NCBI RefSeq assembly: GCF_004152865.1
Contig: NZ_SEOO01000010.1
Coordinates: 1 to 64,000, forward strand
Source of the DNA: Sphingobium cupriresistens
Lineage (GTDB): Bacteria; Pseudomonadota; Alphaproteobacteria; Sphingomonadales; Sphingomonadaceae
Direction: 5' to 3'
DNA length: 64,000 nucleotides
A program made the position numbers and the translations under genes. Position 1 is the stretch's first letter. Each line of letters opens with the position of its first letter. Of this stretch, positions 51,941-60,272 are shown piece by piece. A model generated the notes under the pieces. It was given only the letters and a program-made list of their open reading frames with translations, did not search any database and had not been told where the DNA came from.

Positions 51941-53143
51941 ATGGAAGCCTATATCTACGATCATGTTCGCACGCCGCGCGGCAAGGGCCGCCCGGACGGC
52001 GCGCTGCACGAAATCACGTCGGTCGAAATGGCCGCGCAATTGCTCAAGGCGCTCCAGACCCGCAACGATCTGGACACCGCGTTGCTGGACGATGTCATCA
52101 TCGGCATGGCCCAGCCGGTCGGCGAGCAGGGCGGCGTTCTGGCCCGCGCGGCCGTATTGCAGGCCGGCTATGCTCAAACCGTCGCCGGACAGCAGATCCA
52201 TCGTTTTTGCGCCACCGGGCTGGACGCTGTCAGCCTGATCGCGGCGCAGGTTCATGCCGGGATGATCGACGCGGGAATCGGCGGCGGCGTAGAATCGATG
52301 AGTCGCACGGTGATGGGTTATGATTCGGGCGCATGGACATCCGATCCCGCGGTTGCTTACGGCAATTATTACGCGCCGCAGGGGATCGGTGCGGACATTA
52401 TAGCCACACTGGACGGCTATACCCGCGAAGATGTCGATCGCTTCGCGGTCGAAAGCCAGCGCAAGGCTGCCCATGCGTGGGATCAGGGCTATTTCAAACG
52501 CTCTATCGTCCCGGTAACGGATGTTTTAGGCGAGGTTGTCCTCGACCGTGACGAGCATATGCGTCCGGGCACCACAGTCGAAAGCCTGGCCAAGCTCAAG
52601 CCGGCGTTCGAAGGGTTCGGCAAGGCCGGGTTCGAAGCCGTGGCGAAGGCGAAATATCCGCAGATCGAAGAGCTGAGCTATGTCCATCATGGCGGCAACA
52701 GTTCGGGCATAGTCGACGGGTCGGGTCTGGTGCTCGTGGGATCCAGGGCATTTGGGGAAAAGGCCGGATTGAAGCCGCGCGGCCGCATCCGCGCCTATGC
52801 CAATATCGGGTCTGAACCCACGATCATGCTGACAGCGCCGACCGCCGTGTCGCGCAAGGCCTTGAAGGTCGGCGGCATGACTGAAAAGGACATCGACCTG
52901 TGGGAGCTGAACGAAGCCTTCGCCAGCGTCGTCATGCACTTCCAGCGCAACCTCGACATTCCCGATGACAAGATCAACGTGAATGGCGGCGCGATCGCCA
53001 TGGGCCATCCGCTCGGCGCGACCGGGGCGATGATCCTGGGCACCGTGCTCGACGAACTGGAGCGGCGCGATGCGTCAACCGGCCTTATAACGCTGTGCGC
53101 CGCCAACGGCCTGGGCACGGCCGCCATTATCGAGCGCGTCTGA
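51941..53143 (+). CDS. acetyl-CoA C-acyltransferase (thiolase)
   Basis: A 400-residue thiolase. Active-site Cys in [11 protein letters not shown] (about residue 92), His in GHPLGATGA and second Cys in CAANGLGTA. It releases acetyl-CoA from beta-ketoacyl-CoA. ATG 51941 begins the conserved [16 protein letters not shown]. First gene of the five-gene plus operon, 34 bases before the multifunctional protein: the usual fadA/fadB pair in reversed order. Confidence 0.94.
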   Translation: MEAYIYDHVRTPRGKGRPDGALHEITSVEMAAQLLKALQTRNDLDTALLDDVIIGMAQPVGEQGGVLARAAVLQAGYAQTVAGQQIHRFCATGLDAVSLIAAQVHAGMIDAGIGGGVESMSRTVMGYDSGAWTSDPAVAYGNYYAPQGIGADIIATLDGYTREDVDRFAVESQRKAAHAWDQGYFKRSIVPVTDVLGEVVLDRDEHMRPGTTVESLAKLKPAFEGFGKAGFEAVAKAKYPQIEELSYVHHGGNSSGIVDGSGLVLVGSRAFGEKAGLKPRGRIRAYANIGSEPTIMLTAPTAVSRKALKVGGMTEKDIDLWELNEAFASVVMHFQRNLDIPDDKINVNGGAIAMGHPLGATGAMILGTVLDELERRDASTGLITLCAANGLGTAAIIERV

Positions 53144-53177
53144 ACGCGCCCTTGCGAACCATGAAGCGGGACATTCC

Positions 53178-55346
53178 ATGAAGACCATGCAACTGCAAAA
53201 GGCCGATGACGGCTTCGCGATCCTGACCCTCGACGCCGAAGGATCGATGAACGTCGTCAACGATGCTTTCATCGCCGACATGGAAGCGGCGACCCGGCAG
53301 ATAGCCGAAGACGACAGCATCAAGGGCGTCATCCTGACATCGGCCAAGGCCAGCTTCATGGCGGGCGCCGACCTCAAGCAACTGGTCAACGGCTTCGGTA
53401 CGCTGACGCCCAGCCAAGCCTACGCCTTTTCCAAGCGCGCGACCGACATGCACCGCGCGATCGAACAATCGGGCAAGCCCTGGGTTGCGGCTATCAACGG
53501 GCTGGCGCTCGGCGGCGGGTTCGAACTCGCGCTCGCCTGCCATCGGCGCATCCTGGCGGACGATGCCAAGGCACTGGTCGGCCTGCCCGAAGTCAATGTG
53601 GGCCTGCTCCCTGGATCGGGCGGCACGGTGCGGCTGGGTCTGATCGCGGGCATGAAAACCGCGCTCGACCTGCTGCTTTCCGGCCGTTCGGTCGGCCCTG
53701 CCGATGCGCTCAAGCTCAAGATCGTCGATGAGGTCGTGCCTGCCGCCACGCTGATCGACGCGGGCAAGGCCTGGCTGGCTACTGGTCCCGATCCGGTCAA
53801 GCCGTGGGACGTCAAGGGGTGGACCCCGCCGCAGAAGAAAGGGCTGACCGTCCCGGAAGACTCCGCCGCCTATATGATGGCGGCTGGCGGCCTAGCGAAG
53901 GTCGGCTATAATCAGCCGGCGCCGCTCGCCATCCTCAACTGCGTGTTCCAGGGGCTGCAACTGCCTTTCGACAAGGCGCTGACCGTCGAGGGCAAATATT
54001 TCGCCAGGCTGCTGACCGATCCTGTCGCGCGCAACATCATCCGCACGACCTTCATTTCCAAGCAGGCCGCCGAAAAGGGCGCGCGCCGTCCCGAAGGCTT
54101 TGAGAAATTCGCGGCCAAGAAGGTCGGCGTGCTGGGCGCGGGCATGATGGGCGCGGGCATCGCCTATGTCTCCGCCAATGCGGGTATAGAGGTCGTGCTG
54201 ATCGACCGCGACACCGCGACCGCGCAAAAGGGCAAGGACTACTCCGCCAAGGTGCTGGGCAAGTCGGTGCAGAAGGGCCAGATAGCGCAGGATAAGGCCG
54301 ACGCCATCCTGGCCCGTATTACCCCGACCGACGACTTCGCGCTCCTCGACGGCTGCGACCTGGTGATCGAAGCGGTGTTCGAGGACACTGCGATCAAAGC
54401 CGAAACCACGCGCAAGGCCGAAGCGGTGTTGCCCGAAGCGGCCATCTTCGCGTCGAACACGTCCACCCTGCCGATTTCCCAACTGGCACAGGCCTCCAAA
54501 CGTCCCGACCAGTTTATCGGCCTGCACTTCTTCTCGCCGGTCGAGCGGATGGGACTGGTCGAGGTCATCATGGGTAAGCAAACCAGCAAGGCGACGCTGG
54601 CCAAGGGCCTCGATTACATCGCCCAGTTGCGCAAGACACCGATTGTCGTCAACGACAGCCGCGGCTTCTACACCAGCCGCGTGTTCCAGATGCTGATCCA
54701 CGAAGGCGCTGCGATGCTGGCCGAAGGCGTACCGCCTGCGGTGATCGAGAATGCGGCAAAGGCAGTGGGAATGCCAGTCGGGCCGCTCGCTCTATTGGAT
54801 GAACTGACGCTCGATCTGCCGCTCAAGATCGTCGATCAGGCGATCGCGGAAGAGGGCGACGCCTACACGCCGCCCGCCGGCGTTGCCGTCATGCGACGGA
54901 TGAAGGATGAAATTGGCCGCTCCGGTCGCAAGACGGGCGGAGCGTTTTACGACTATCCCGAAGGCGGCAAGAAACATCTGTGGACAGGATTGGCCGATCA
55001 TTTCCCTACCAAAGCTGGCTGGGACATTGAGGAACTGAAACAGCGCTATCTCTATGCCCAGGCGATGGAAACCGCCCGCTGCCTGGAAGAAAATGTGCTG
55101 GAAACGCCGCAGGATGCCGACCTTGGCGCCATTTATGGCTGGGGCTTCCCGGCATGGACCGGCGGCACGATCAGCTATATCGACACGATCGGCATCGCAA
55201 AATTCGTGCAGGAATCCGACCGCCTGGCCCAGCTTTACGGTCCGCGTTTCCTGCCGTCCGCCTGGTTGCGCGACAAGGCGGCCAGGGGCGAAGATTTCTA
55301 CACCGCCGCCACCGAAACCACGGTCAAGGAGCCGGTTCCGGCATGA
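53178..55346 (+). CDS. multifunctional fatty-acid oxidation protein (enoyl-CoA hydratase / 3-hydroxyacyl-CoA dehydrogenase)
   Basis: A 722-residue FadB/FadJ-type protein. The N-terminal crotonase domain has GGGFELALACH and GLPEVNVGLLPGSGGT with the two catalytic Glu. The NAD-binding domain starts at VGVLGAGMMGAGIAY near residue 315, with the catalytic His in IGLHFFSPVERM. The C-terminal domain is complete. It hydrates and then oxidises enoyl-CoA. Start at 53178 after a GGACATTCC leader; its stop overlaps the acyl-CoA dehydrogenase start. Confidence 0.94.
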   Translation: MKTMQLQKADDGFAILTLDAEGSMNVVNDAFIADMEAATRQIAEDDSIKGVILTSAKASFMAGADLKQLVNGFGTLTPSQAYAFSKRATDMHRAIEQSGKPWVAAINGLALGGGFELALACHRRILADDAKALVGLPEVNVGLLPGSGGTVRLGLIAGMKTALDLLLSGRSVGPADALKLKIVDEVVPAATLIDAGKAWLATGPDPVKPWDVKGWTPPQKKGLTVPEDSAAYMMAAGGLAKVGYNQPAPLAILNCVFQGLQLPFDKALTVEGKYFARLLTDPVARNIIRTTFISKQAAEKGARRPEGFEKFAAKKVGVLGAGMMGAGIAYVSANAGIEVVLIDRDTATAQKGKDYSAKVLGKSVQKGQIAQDKADAILARITPTDDFALLDGCDLVIEAVFEDTAIKAETTRKAEAVLPEAAIFASNTSTLPISQLAQASKRPDQFIGLHFFSPVERMGLVEVIMGKQTSKATLAKGLDYIAQLRKTPIVVNDSRGFYTSRVFQMLIHEGAAMLAEGVPPAVIENAAKAVGMPVGPLALLDELTLDLPLKIVDQAIAEEGDAYTPPAGVAVMRRMKDEIGRSGRKTGGAFYDYPEGGKKHLWTGLADHFPTKAGWDIEELKQRYLYAQAMETARCLEENVLETPQDADLGAIYGWGFPAWTGGTISYIDTIGIAKFVQESDRLAQLYGPRFLPSAWLRDKAARGEDFYTAATETTVKEPVPA

Positions 55347-56500
55347 AACGCCTGATTTTCGAAACTGAGCATGAGCAGTTTCGCGATAGCGTGGTCAAGT
55401 TCATGGGCGCCGAAGTCGGCGCCCATGCCGAGCGCTTTCGCGAGCAGGGCATGGTGGATCGCGACCTGTATCTTAAGGCGGGCGCGAACGGTCTGCTGTG
55501 CACCTGGGCGGACGAAAAATATGGCGGCGCGGGGATAGACGATTTTCGCTTCGAACAGATCATCATCGAAGAAAATATGCGGCATGGCGATGTAGGCTTC
55601 TACATCAACCTGCATAATGATCTGGTTGCGCCCTATATCGCCAAGCTGGGAACGGAGGAACAGAAGGATCGCTGGATGCCCGGCATCGTCAGCGGGGAAA
55701 AAATCCTGGCCGTCGCGATGACCGAACCTTCGACCGGCAGCGACCTGGCCGGGATGCGCACCAGCGCCACCGATCAGGGCGACCATTGGCTGCTCAATGG
55801 CGCGAAAACCTATATTTCCAACGGGATATTGGGTGATTTGGTTATCGTCGCCGCGCGCACCGATCCCAACAGCCGCCACGGTCTTGGCCTGTTCGTGGTC
55901 GAACGCGGCATGGAAGGGTTCGAACGCGGGCGCAAACTCGCTAAGATGGGTCTGAAAGCCCAGGATACCGCTGAACTCTTCTTCAACGACGTGAAGGTGC
56001 CCAAGGCCAATGTGCTGGGCGATCCGACGCAGGGCTTCAAATATCTGGCCCGTTTCCTGGCGCAAGAGCGGTTGGTCGCCGCGATCGGCTTCATGGCGAC
56101 GGCGCAGACCGCGTTCGACATCACGCTAGATTATGTGAAGGAGCGCAAGGCGTTCGGCAAACCGATCGGCGCGTTCCAGAACAGCCGGTTCAAGATGGCG
56201 TCGATGCGGGCCGAACTGGACGCGCTTCAAACCTATGTCGATCAATGCGTCCTGCTGCTCAACGCCGGCGAATTGACGGCGGAGGATGCGTCGGCGGCCA
56301 AGCTGTTGACCAGCGAACTGGAAGGCCGGGTGATGGACGAGTGCGTACAATTGCACGGTGGCGCGGGCTATATGGAAGAATATCGCATCAGCCGCATGTA
56401 TACCGACGCCCGGATCAGCCGTATCTTCGCCGGCACCAGCGAAATCATGCGTGAAATTATCGGGCGCGGGCTGGGTCTGGACGAGCGCAAGCTGTCCTGA
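55343..56500 (+). CDS. acyl-CoA dehydrogenase, long-chain type
   Basis: A 385-residue acyl-CoA dehydrogenase. MTEPSTGSDLAGM, GLKAQDTAELFFNDV and the base region GGAGYMEEYRISRMYTDARI are typical, with the C-terminal IFAGTSEIMREIIGRGLG. Start at ATG 55343 overlapping the FadB stop (ATGA); upstream in-frame codons are inside fadB. Clearly different from the paralogous pair at 23498 and 43851. Confidence 0.93.
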   Translation: MKRLIFETEHEQFRDSVVKFMGAEVGAHAERFREQGMVDRDLYLKAGANGLLCTWADEKYGGAGIDDFRFEQIIIEENMRHGDVGFYINLHNDLVAPYIAKLGTEEQKDRWMPGIVSGEKILAVAMTEPSTGSDLAGMRTSATDQGDHWLLNGAKTYISNGILGDLVIVAARTDPNSRHGLGLFVVERGMEGFERGRKLAKMGLKAQDTAELFFNDVKVPKANVLGDPTQGFKYLARFLAQERLVAAIGFMATAQTAFDITLDYVKERKAFGKPIGAFQNSRFKMASMRAELDALQTYVDQCVLLLNAGELTAEDASAAKLLTSELEGRVMDECVQLHGGAGYMEEYRISRMYTDARISRIFAGTSEIMREIIGRGLGLDERKLS

Positions 56501-56521
56501 GCCATTGCCGGGAGAGTGCCG

Positions 56522-57376
56522 ATGTTGAACCTTGATCGTTTGCGGGCCTTTGCTGTCCCGGCGGCGGAAGATATTTGCGATCCGCGCAGCGCCATCCTTT
56601 ACGCGCTGGGCGTGGGTGCCGGGCTGGGTGCGATCGACGAGCAGCATCTGCTGTTCGAGCGTGACCTTGAAGTGCTGCCGACGATGGCGCTGGTGCTGGG
56701 GACACCGGGTTTCTGGCCGATGGCGGGCGAACTGGGCTGGGACTGGCCGCGCATCCTGCACGGGGAGCAGAGTTTGCGGCTGCTGCGTCCGTTGGAACTG
56801 GGCCAGTTGGTGCATGGCCGGATAGAGATTGGCGATGTCGCCGACAAAGGACCGGGCAAGGCTGCGCTGGTGCGCGCCAAGCGGACCCTGATGACCCCGA
56901 CCGATCTGGTGATCGCGGAGATGGAGGAAATCTGGGTGCTGCGCGGCGCGGGCGGCTTTGGCGGTCCGCGCGATTTGCCGGGCCAAATGGCGACGACGAT
57001 GCCCGACGAACCGGCCCATGCCTTGCTCGATCTGCCGACCGCGATCAATCAGGCGCTGCTCTATCGCCTGACCGGGGATCGCAATCCGCTGCATGTCGAT
57101 GCAGGGACGGCGGCATCGGCAGGGTTTGATCGACCCGTTTTGCATGGGCTGGCGACGATGGGGCTGGTCAGCAGGGCGCTGGTTCACTTGTGCTGCGGCG
57201 GCCAAGCGGCGCTGCTGACCGGGATGAGTGCACGTTTCACCGCACCTGTCTGGCCGGGGGAAACGGTGCGGACCGAAATCTGGCGCGATGGCGATAACAT
57301 ATTGTTTCGGGCAAGCATCCCCGACCGCAGCGTCGTGGTAATGGATGGCGGACGTGCGTGCGTCGCCGGATTTTGA
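56522..57376 (+). CDS. (R)-specific enoyl-CoA hydratase 2 (MaoC double-hotdog)
   Basis: A 284-residue double-hotdog hydratase 2. The C-terminal half carries YRLTGDRNPLHVD with catalytic Asp, Asn and His, then GFDRPVLHGLATMG; the N-terminal half (DPRSAILYALGVGAGLG) is the structural hotdog. This is the fold of peroxisomal multifunctional enzyme 2 hydratase. ATG 56522 follows GGGAGAG; a GTG six bases earlier is less likely. With the next SDR it could form a D-hydroxyacyl-CoA route alongside FadB. Confidence 0.88.
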   Translation: MLNLDRLRAFAVPAAEDICDPRSAILYALGVGAGLGAIDEQHLLFERDLEVLPTMALVLGTPGFWPMAGELGWDWPRILHGEQSLRLLRPLELGQLVHGRIEIGDVADKGPGKAALVRAKRTLMTPTDLVIAEMEEIWVLRGAGGFGGPRDLPGQMATTMPDEPAHALLDLPTAINQALLYRLTGDRNPLHVDAGTAASAGFDRPVLHGLATMGLVSRALVHLCCGGQAALLTGMSARFTAPVWPGETVRTEIWRDGDNILFRASIPDRSVVVMDGGRACVAGF

Positions 57377-57394
57377 AGAAGAACGGGAAGCAAA

Positions 57395-58222
57395 GTGAAA
57401 ATATTGGACGGTAAGATCGCGCTGGTTTCCGGTTCCGGTCGGGGTATCGGCAAGGCGATCGCGCTCAAGCTGGCGGGCAATGGCGCGCATGTCGTAGTCA
57501 ACGACCTGGACAATGATGTCGCACAGGCGACTGCGGCGGAGATCGAGGCGCTGGGTGTGCGTGCCGTGGTGTGCGTGGGTGATGTGACGGCGGCGGATTT
57601 CGGCGAAAAATTTGTGGCCGCCGCGGTCGATGCCTTCGGCACGATCGACATCATCGTTAACAATGCCGGTTACGCCTGGGACTCGGTGCTGCAAAAGACC
57701 AGCGACGAACAATGGATGGCGATGCTGGACGTGCATCTGAGCGCCCCGTTCCGCATCCTGCGCGCCGCGCAACCGGTTATCGCCACTGCGGCCAAGGCGG
57801 AAATTGCCGAACATGGCCGTGCGCAGCGTCGCACGGTCGTCAATATCTCATCGGTCGCGGGGCTGGGGGGCAATGCCGGGCAGGCAGGCTATGCCGCGGG
57901 GAAGGCCGGGATCGTCGGCCTGACCAAGACCGTGATGAAGGAATGGGGGCGCTATAATGTCACGGTCAACGCCGTTGCTTTCGGCGCGATCATGACGCGG
58001 ATGACCGCAGGGGAGGCCGGCAGTTCGACCATCAATGTCAAGGGCAAGGACATCAAGGCCGGGGTCAGCGACGAAATTCTCGAAGCGATGGAAAAAGGTA
58101 TTCCGCTGGGCCGTGCCGGAACGCCGGAGGAAGCGGCGGGCGCTGTCTATCTGCTGTGCCTGCCGGAAGCCGATTATATCACCGGCCAGGTGATCGTTGC
58201 GGGTGGCGGCTGGCAATTATAG
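57395..58222 (+). CDS. SDR family oxidoreductase, hydroxyacyl-CoA dehydrogenase-like
   Basis: A 275-residue SDR starting with GTG (57395). SGSGRGIGKA, NNAG, Ser in NISSVAG and YAAGK are present. It resembles fabG and the dehydrogenase part of multifunctional enzyme 2; its position 18 bases after hydratase 2 supports oxidation of a (3R)-hydroxyacyl-CoA. Last gene of the beta-oxidation operon, followed by a terminator-like hairpin. Confidence 0.86.
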   Translation: MKILDGKIALVSGSGRGIGKAIALKLAGNGAHVVVNDLDNDVAQATAAEIEALGVRAVVCVGDVTAADFGEKFVAAAVDAFGTIDIIVNNAGYAWDSVLQKTSDEQWMAMLDVHLSAPFRILRAAQPVIATAAKAEIAEHGRAQRRTVVNISSVAGLGGNAGQAGYAAGKAGIVGLTKTVMKEWGRYNVTVNAVAFGAIMTRMTAGEAGSSTINVKGKDIKAGVSDEILEAMEKGIPLGRAGTPEEAAGAVYLLCLPEADYITGQVIVAGGGWQL

Positions 58223-58230
58223 GGAGGAAG

Positions 58231-58272
58231 GGGGCGGCGAACCGGCATCGCGACCGCCCCTCTCGTTCTTTT
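58231..58272 (+). terminator. probable terminator of the beta-oxidation operon
   Basis: GGGGCGG at 58231-58237 pairs with CCGCCCC at 58254-58260 around a 16-base loop that can pair partly. A T-rich tract (TCTCGTTCTTTT) follows at 58261-58272. It lies between convergent genes. Confidence 0.55.
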
Positions 58273-58276
58273 CAAT

Positions 58277-59053
58277 TCAGCCGCAACCGACCACGCCGCC
58301 ATCCACGGGAATTTGCGCGCCCGTCACATAGCCGCCTGCCCGCGAACACAGAAATATGACGATACCGGCGATGTCGTCCGGCTTGCCCAGGCGACGCAGC
58401 GGGATATGGGCTAGAAGCCCCGGATCGACATTGTCGTCGTCGCGCATATGCGCCGTCATCTTCGTGGGGAAAAAGCCTGGAATGACTGCATTTACGGTAA
58501 TGTTGCGCGCGGCCAAGTCCCCGGCCAGGTCGCGCGTCATCATATGAACGGCGGCCTTGCTGGCGGCGTAGCTATAGGCGTTCAAGCGCTCCGTCTTCAT
58601 GCCCGCGACCGAACCGATGTTGATGATCCGTGCAGGATCGTCGGCAGTCGCACTGGCGCCCAATTCGGGCAGCAATTCACGCACCATGGTGAAAGGCGTC
58701 TGTACATTGACGGCCATCACGCCTGGCCATGCCTTGTCGGGGAAATTGTCTATATCGCCGCCCCAGGTCTTGCCCGCATTATTGACGAGGATGTGGCACG
58801 CGCCCATCGTATTGCGATAGCGCGCCACCAGATCGACCGCCGCCTCCGGCGTAGACAGATCGGCAGGCAGGGGGATGCACCTTCCCAGTACCGACATTTC
58901 GCTGGCCGCGGCCTCACAAATATCGGCTTTGCGCGATGTGATCGCCACGGTTGCGCCCGCGCGCAGAAGCCCCTCGGCGATCATGCGGCCAAGCCCTTGC
59001 GCACCGCCGGTGACGAGCGCCTGCTTGCCTGCAAGACTGAACAGGTCGCTCAC
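58277..59053 (-). CDS. SDR family oxidoreductase
   Basis: A 258-residue SDR with TGGAQGLGRM, NNAG, Ser in NIGSVAG and YAASK. Related to the protein at 45097 in length and in the VIPGFFPTKMT region. Its start overlaps the reductase stop by four bases (ATGA). Second gene of the short minus operon from 60051. Confidence 0.88.
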   Translation of the reverse strand: MSDLFSLAGKQALVTGGAQGLGRMIAEGLLRAGATVAITSRKADICEAAASEMSVLGRCIPLPADLSTPEAAVDLVARYRNTMGACHILVNNAGKTWGGDIDNFPDKAWPGVMAVNVQTPFTMVRELLPELGASATADDPARIINIGSVAGMKTERLNAYSYAASKAAVHMMTRDLAGDLAARNITVNAVIPGFFPTKMTAHMRDDDNVDPGLLAHIPLRRLGKPDDIAGIVIFLCSRAGGYVTGAQIPVDGGVVGCG

Positions 59054-60051
59054 ATCGTCACCACGACTTTGCCGAATTTATGCGCGTCGCGCAGGTGGAG
59101 CAGCGCTTCCTTGGCCTGCGCCAAAGGATAGGACGCCTCGATCACCGGCTTGATCTTATGTTCATCCGCAAAGGCCAGCATGTCCTGGAAATCCTGCGGA
59201 TCGCCGACCTGGCTGCCGACGATGCTGGCGCTTTTCAGGAATATGTCGGTCGCGTTGAACTTGATCTCGTTCCCTGCCGTCGAACCATAGATGACGATGC
59301 GCGCGCCTGGATTGATGGCGCGGACATAGTTCGAAAAGCTGGGCGAAGGTGCGCCGTCCAGCACTACGTCGATGCCGCCGGTCAGCTTGCCGACTTGTTT
59401 GCGCCAGTCGGGATCGGTGTAGAGCAGGCCGCCCTTGGCCCCCATGGCGATGGCGCGGTCTATAACATCCTGACTTTCGCCCGTGACATAGACATTGGCG
59501 CCCTTGGCGACCGCGAAGGCAAGACCGAACGTGGCGACGCCGCCGCCCACGCCGCTGATGAGCAGCGTTTCGCCCGCCTGCAACCGCCCCTTGAACATCA
59601 GCGCCCGCCACGAGGTGAGCGCCGTCAACGGCATGGCGCCCGCTTCCTCGAAGCTCATGAATGCAGGCTTTGGCGCCAGATTTTCGACCGGCACGCAGAT
59701 ATATTCGGCAATGGTGCCAGCAAAGGGCATCCCCAGCAGGCCGAAATCGGCGGCGGGCGCGTGGCGGTTGGAACCCCAATTGCGCGCAGGATAGAGGACG
59801 ACCTCGTCGCCTTCGCTGACGCCCGAAACGCTCTCTCCGATCATGTCCACGACACCCGCGCCGTCGCAACCCAGCGTGACGGGCACGGTCATGCCGGGAT
59901 ATTGGCCATGGGTTATGAACAATTCGCGGTGGTTGACCGACGCGGCCTTTATCGCGACGCGGACCTCGCCTGGCCCTGGCACCGGCGTTTCGACGTCCGC
60001 CACCACGACGGAATCGGGTCCGTCGATCTTTTCGAGATACAGGGCCTTCAT
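59050..60051 (-). CDS. zinc-binding-dehydrogenase family, quinone-oxidoreductase-like
   Basis: A 333-residue medium-chain dehydrogenase/reductase. VTLGCDGAGVV, ETLLISGVGGGVATFGLAFA (nucleotide loop) and a C-terminal KFGKVVVTM are typical. The four structural zinc Cys are absent, so it is closer to quinone oxidoreductases than to classical alcohol dehydrogenases. ATG 60051 follows AGGAAAGG. Divergent from the LuxR/MalT regulator gene. Confidence 0.88.
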   Translation of the reverse strand: MKALYLEKIDGPDSVVVADVETPVPGPGEVRVAIKAASVNHRELFITHGQYPGMTVPVTLGCDGAGVVDMIGESVSGVSEGDEVVLYPARNWGSNRHAPAADFGLLGMPFAGTIAEYICVPVENLAPKPAFMSFEEAGAMPLTALTSWRALMFKGRLQAGETLLISGVGGGVATFGLAFAVAKGANVYVTGESQDVIDRAIAMGAKGGLLYTDPDWRKQVGKLTGGIDVVLDGAPSPSFSNYVRAINPGARIVIYGSTAGNEIKFNATDIFLKSASIVGSQVGDPQDFQDMLAFADEHKIKPVIEASYPLAQAKEALLHLRDAHKFGKVVVTM

Positions 60052-60169
60052 GGTCAACCTTTCCTGATGTGCCGGCCCGGCGGTTCGGGTCGCCTGCCTT
60101 TTTCATGGACGGCGCGTGTGCGACGCAGCCTTGAGGTTTCCCCAGGACAATATCTGGCGCGAATGATGA

Positions 60170-60185
60170 CCTATCTGAGGATAGG
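60170..60185. promoter_or_regulatory. perfect regulon palindrome, site 10 (LuxR/MalT regulator promoter)
   Basis: CCTATC-tgag-GATAGG, a perfect 12 of 12 arm palindrome. It lies 87 bases before the regulator start at 60273 and 118 before the divergent start at 60051. It is the only perfect copy and may be the autoregulatory site. Confidence 0.7.
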
Positions 60186-60244
60186 AAAAGGGGATTGCAT
60201 TTAGGATTTCACAGGTCAGAATATATTTAGAACGATAAAACGAA

Positions 60245-60262
60245 TCGTGCCACGCAGCACGA
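60245..60262. promoter_or_regulatory. inverted repeat TCGTGC-N6-GCACGA in regulator leader
   Basis: A perfect 6-6-6 inverted repeat a few bases before the AGGAGAG ribosome-binding site of the regulator. It could form a hairpin in the leader RNA or be a second operator. Confidence 0.35.
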
Positions 60263-60272
60263 ACAGGAGAGA

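Noticed and set aside
56126..57814. A minus-strand open frame of about 560 codons
   Set aside because: Antisense to the hydratase 2, SDR and acyl-CoA dehydrogenase genes, with low-complexity Arg/His/Gln-rich sequence and no recognisable domain.
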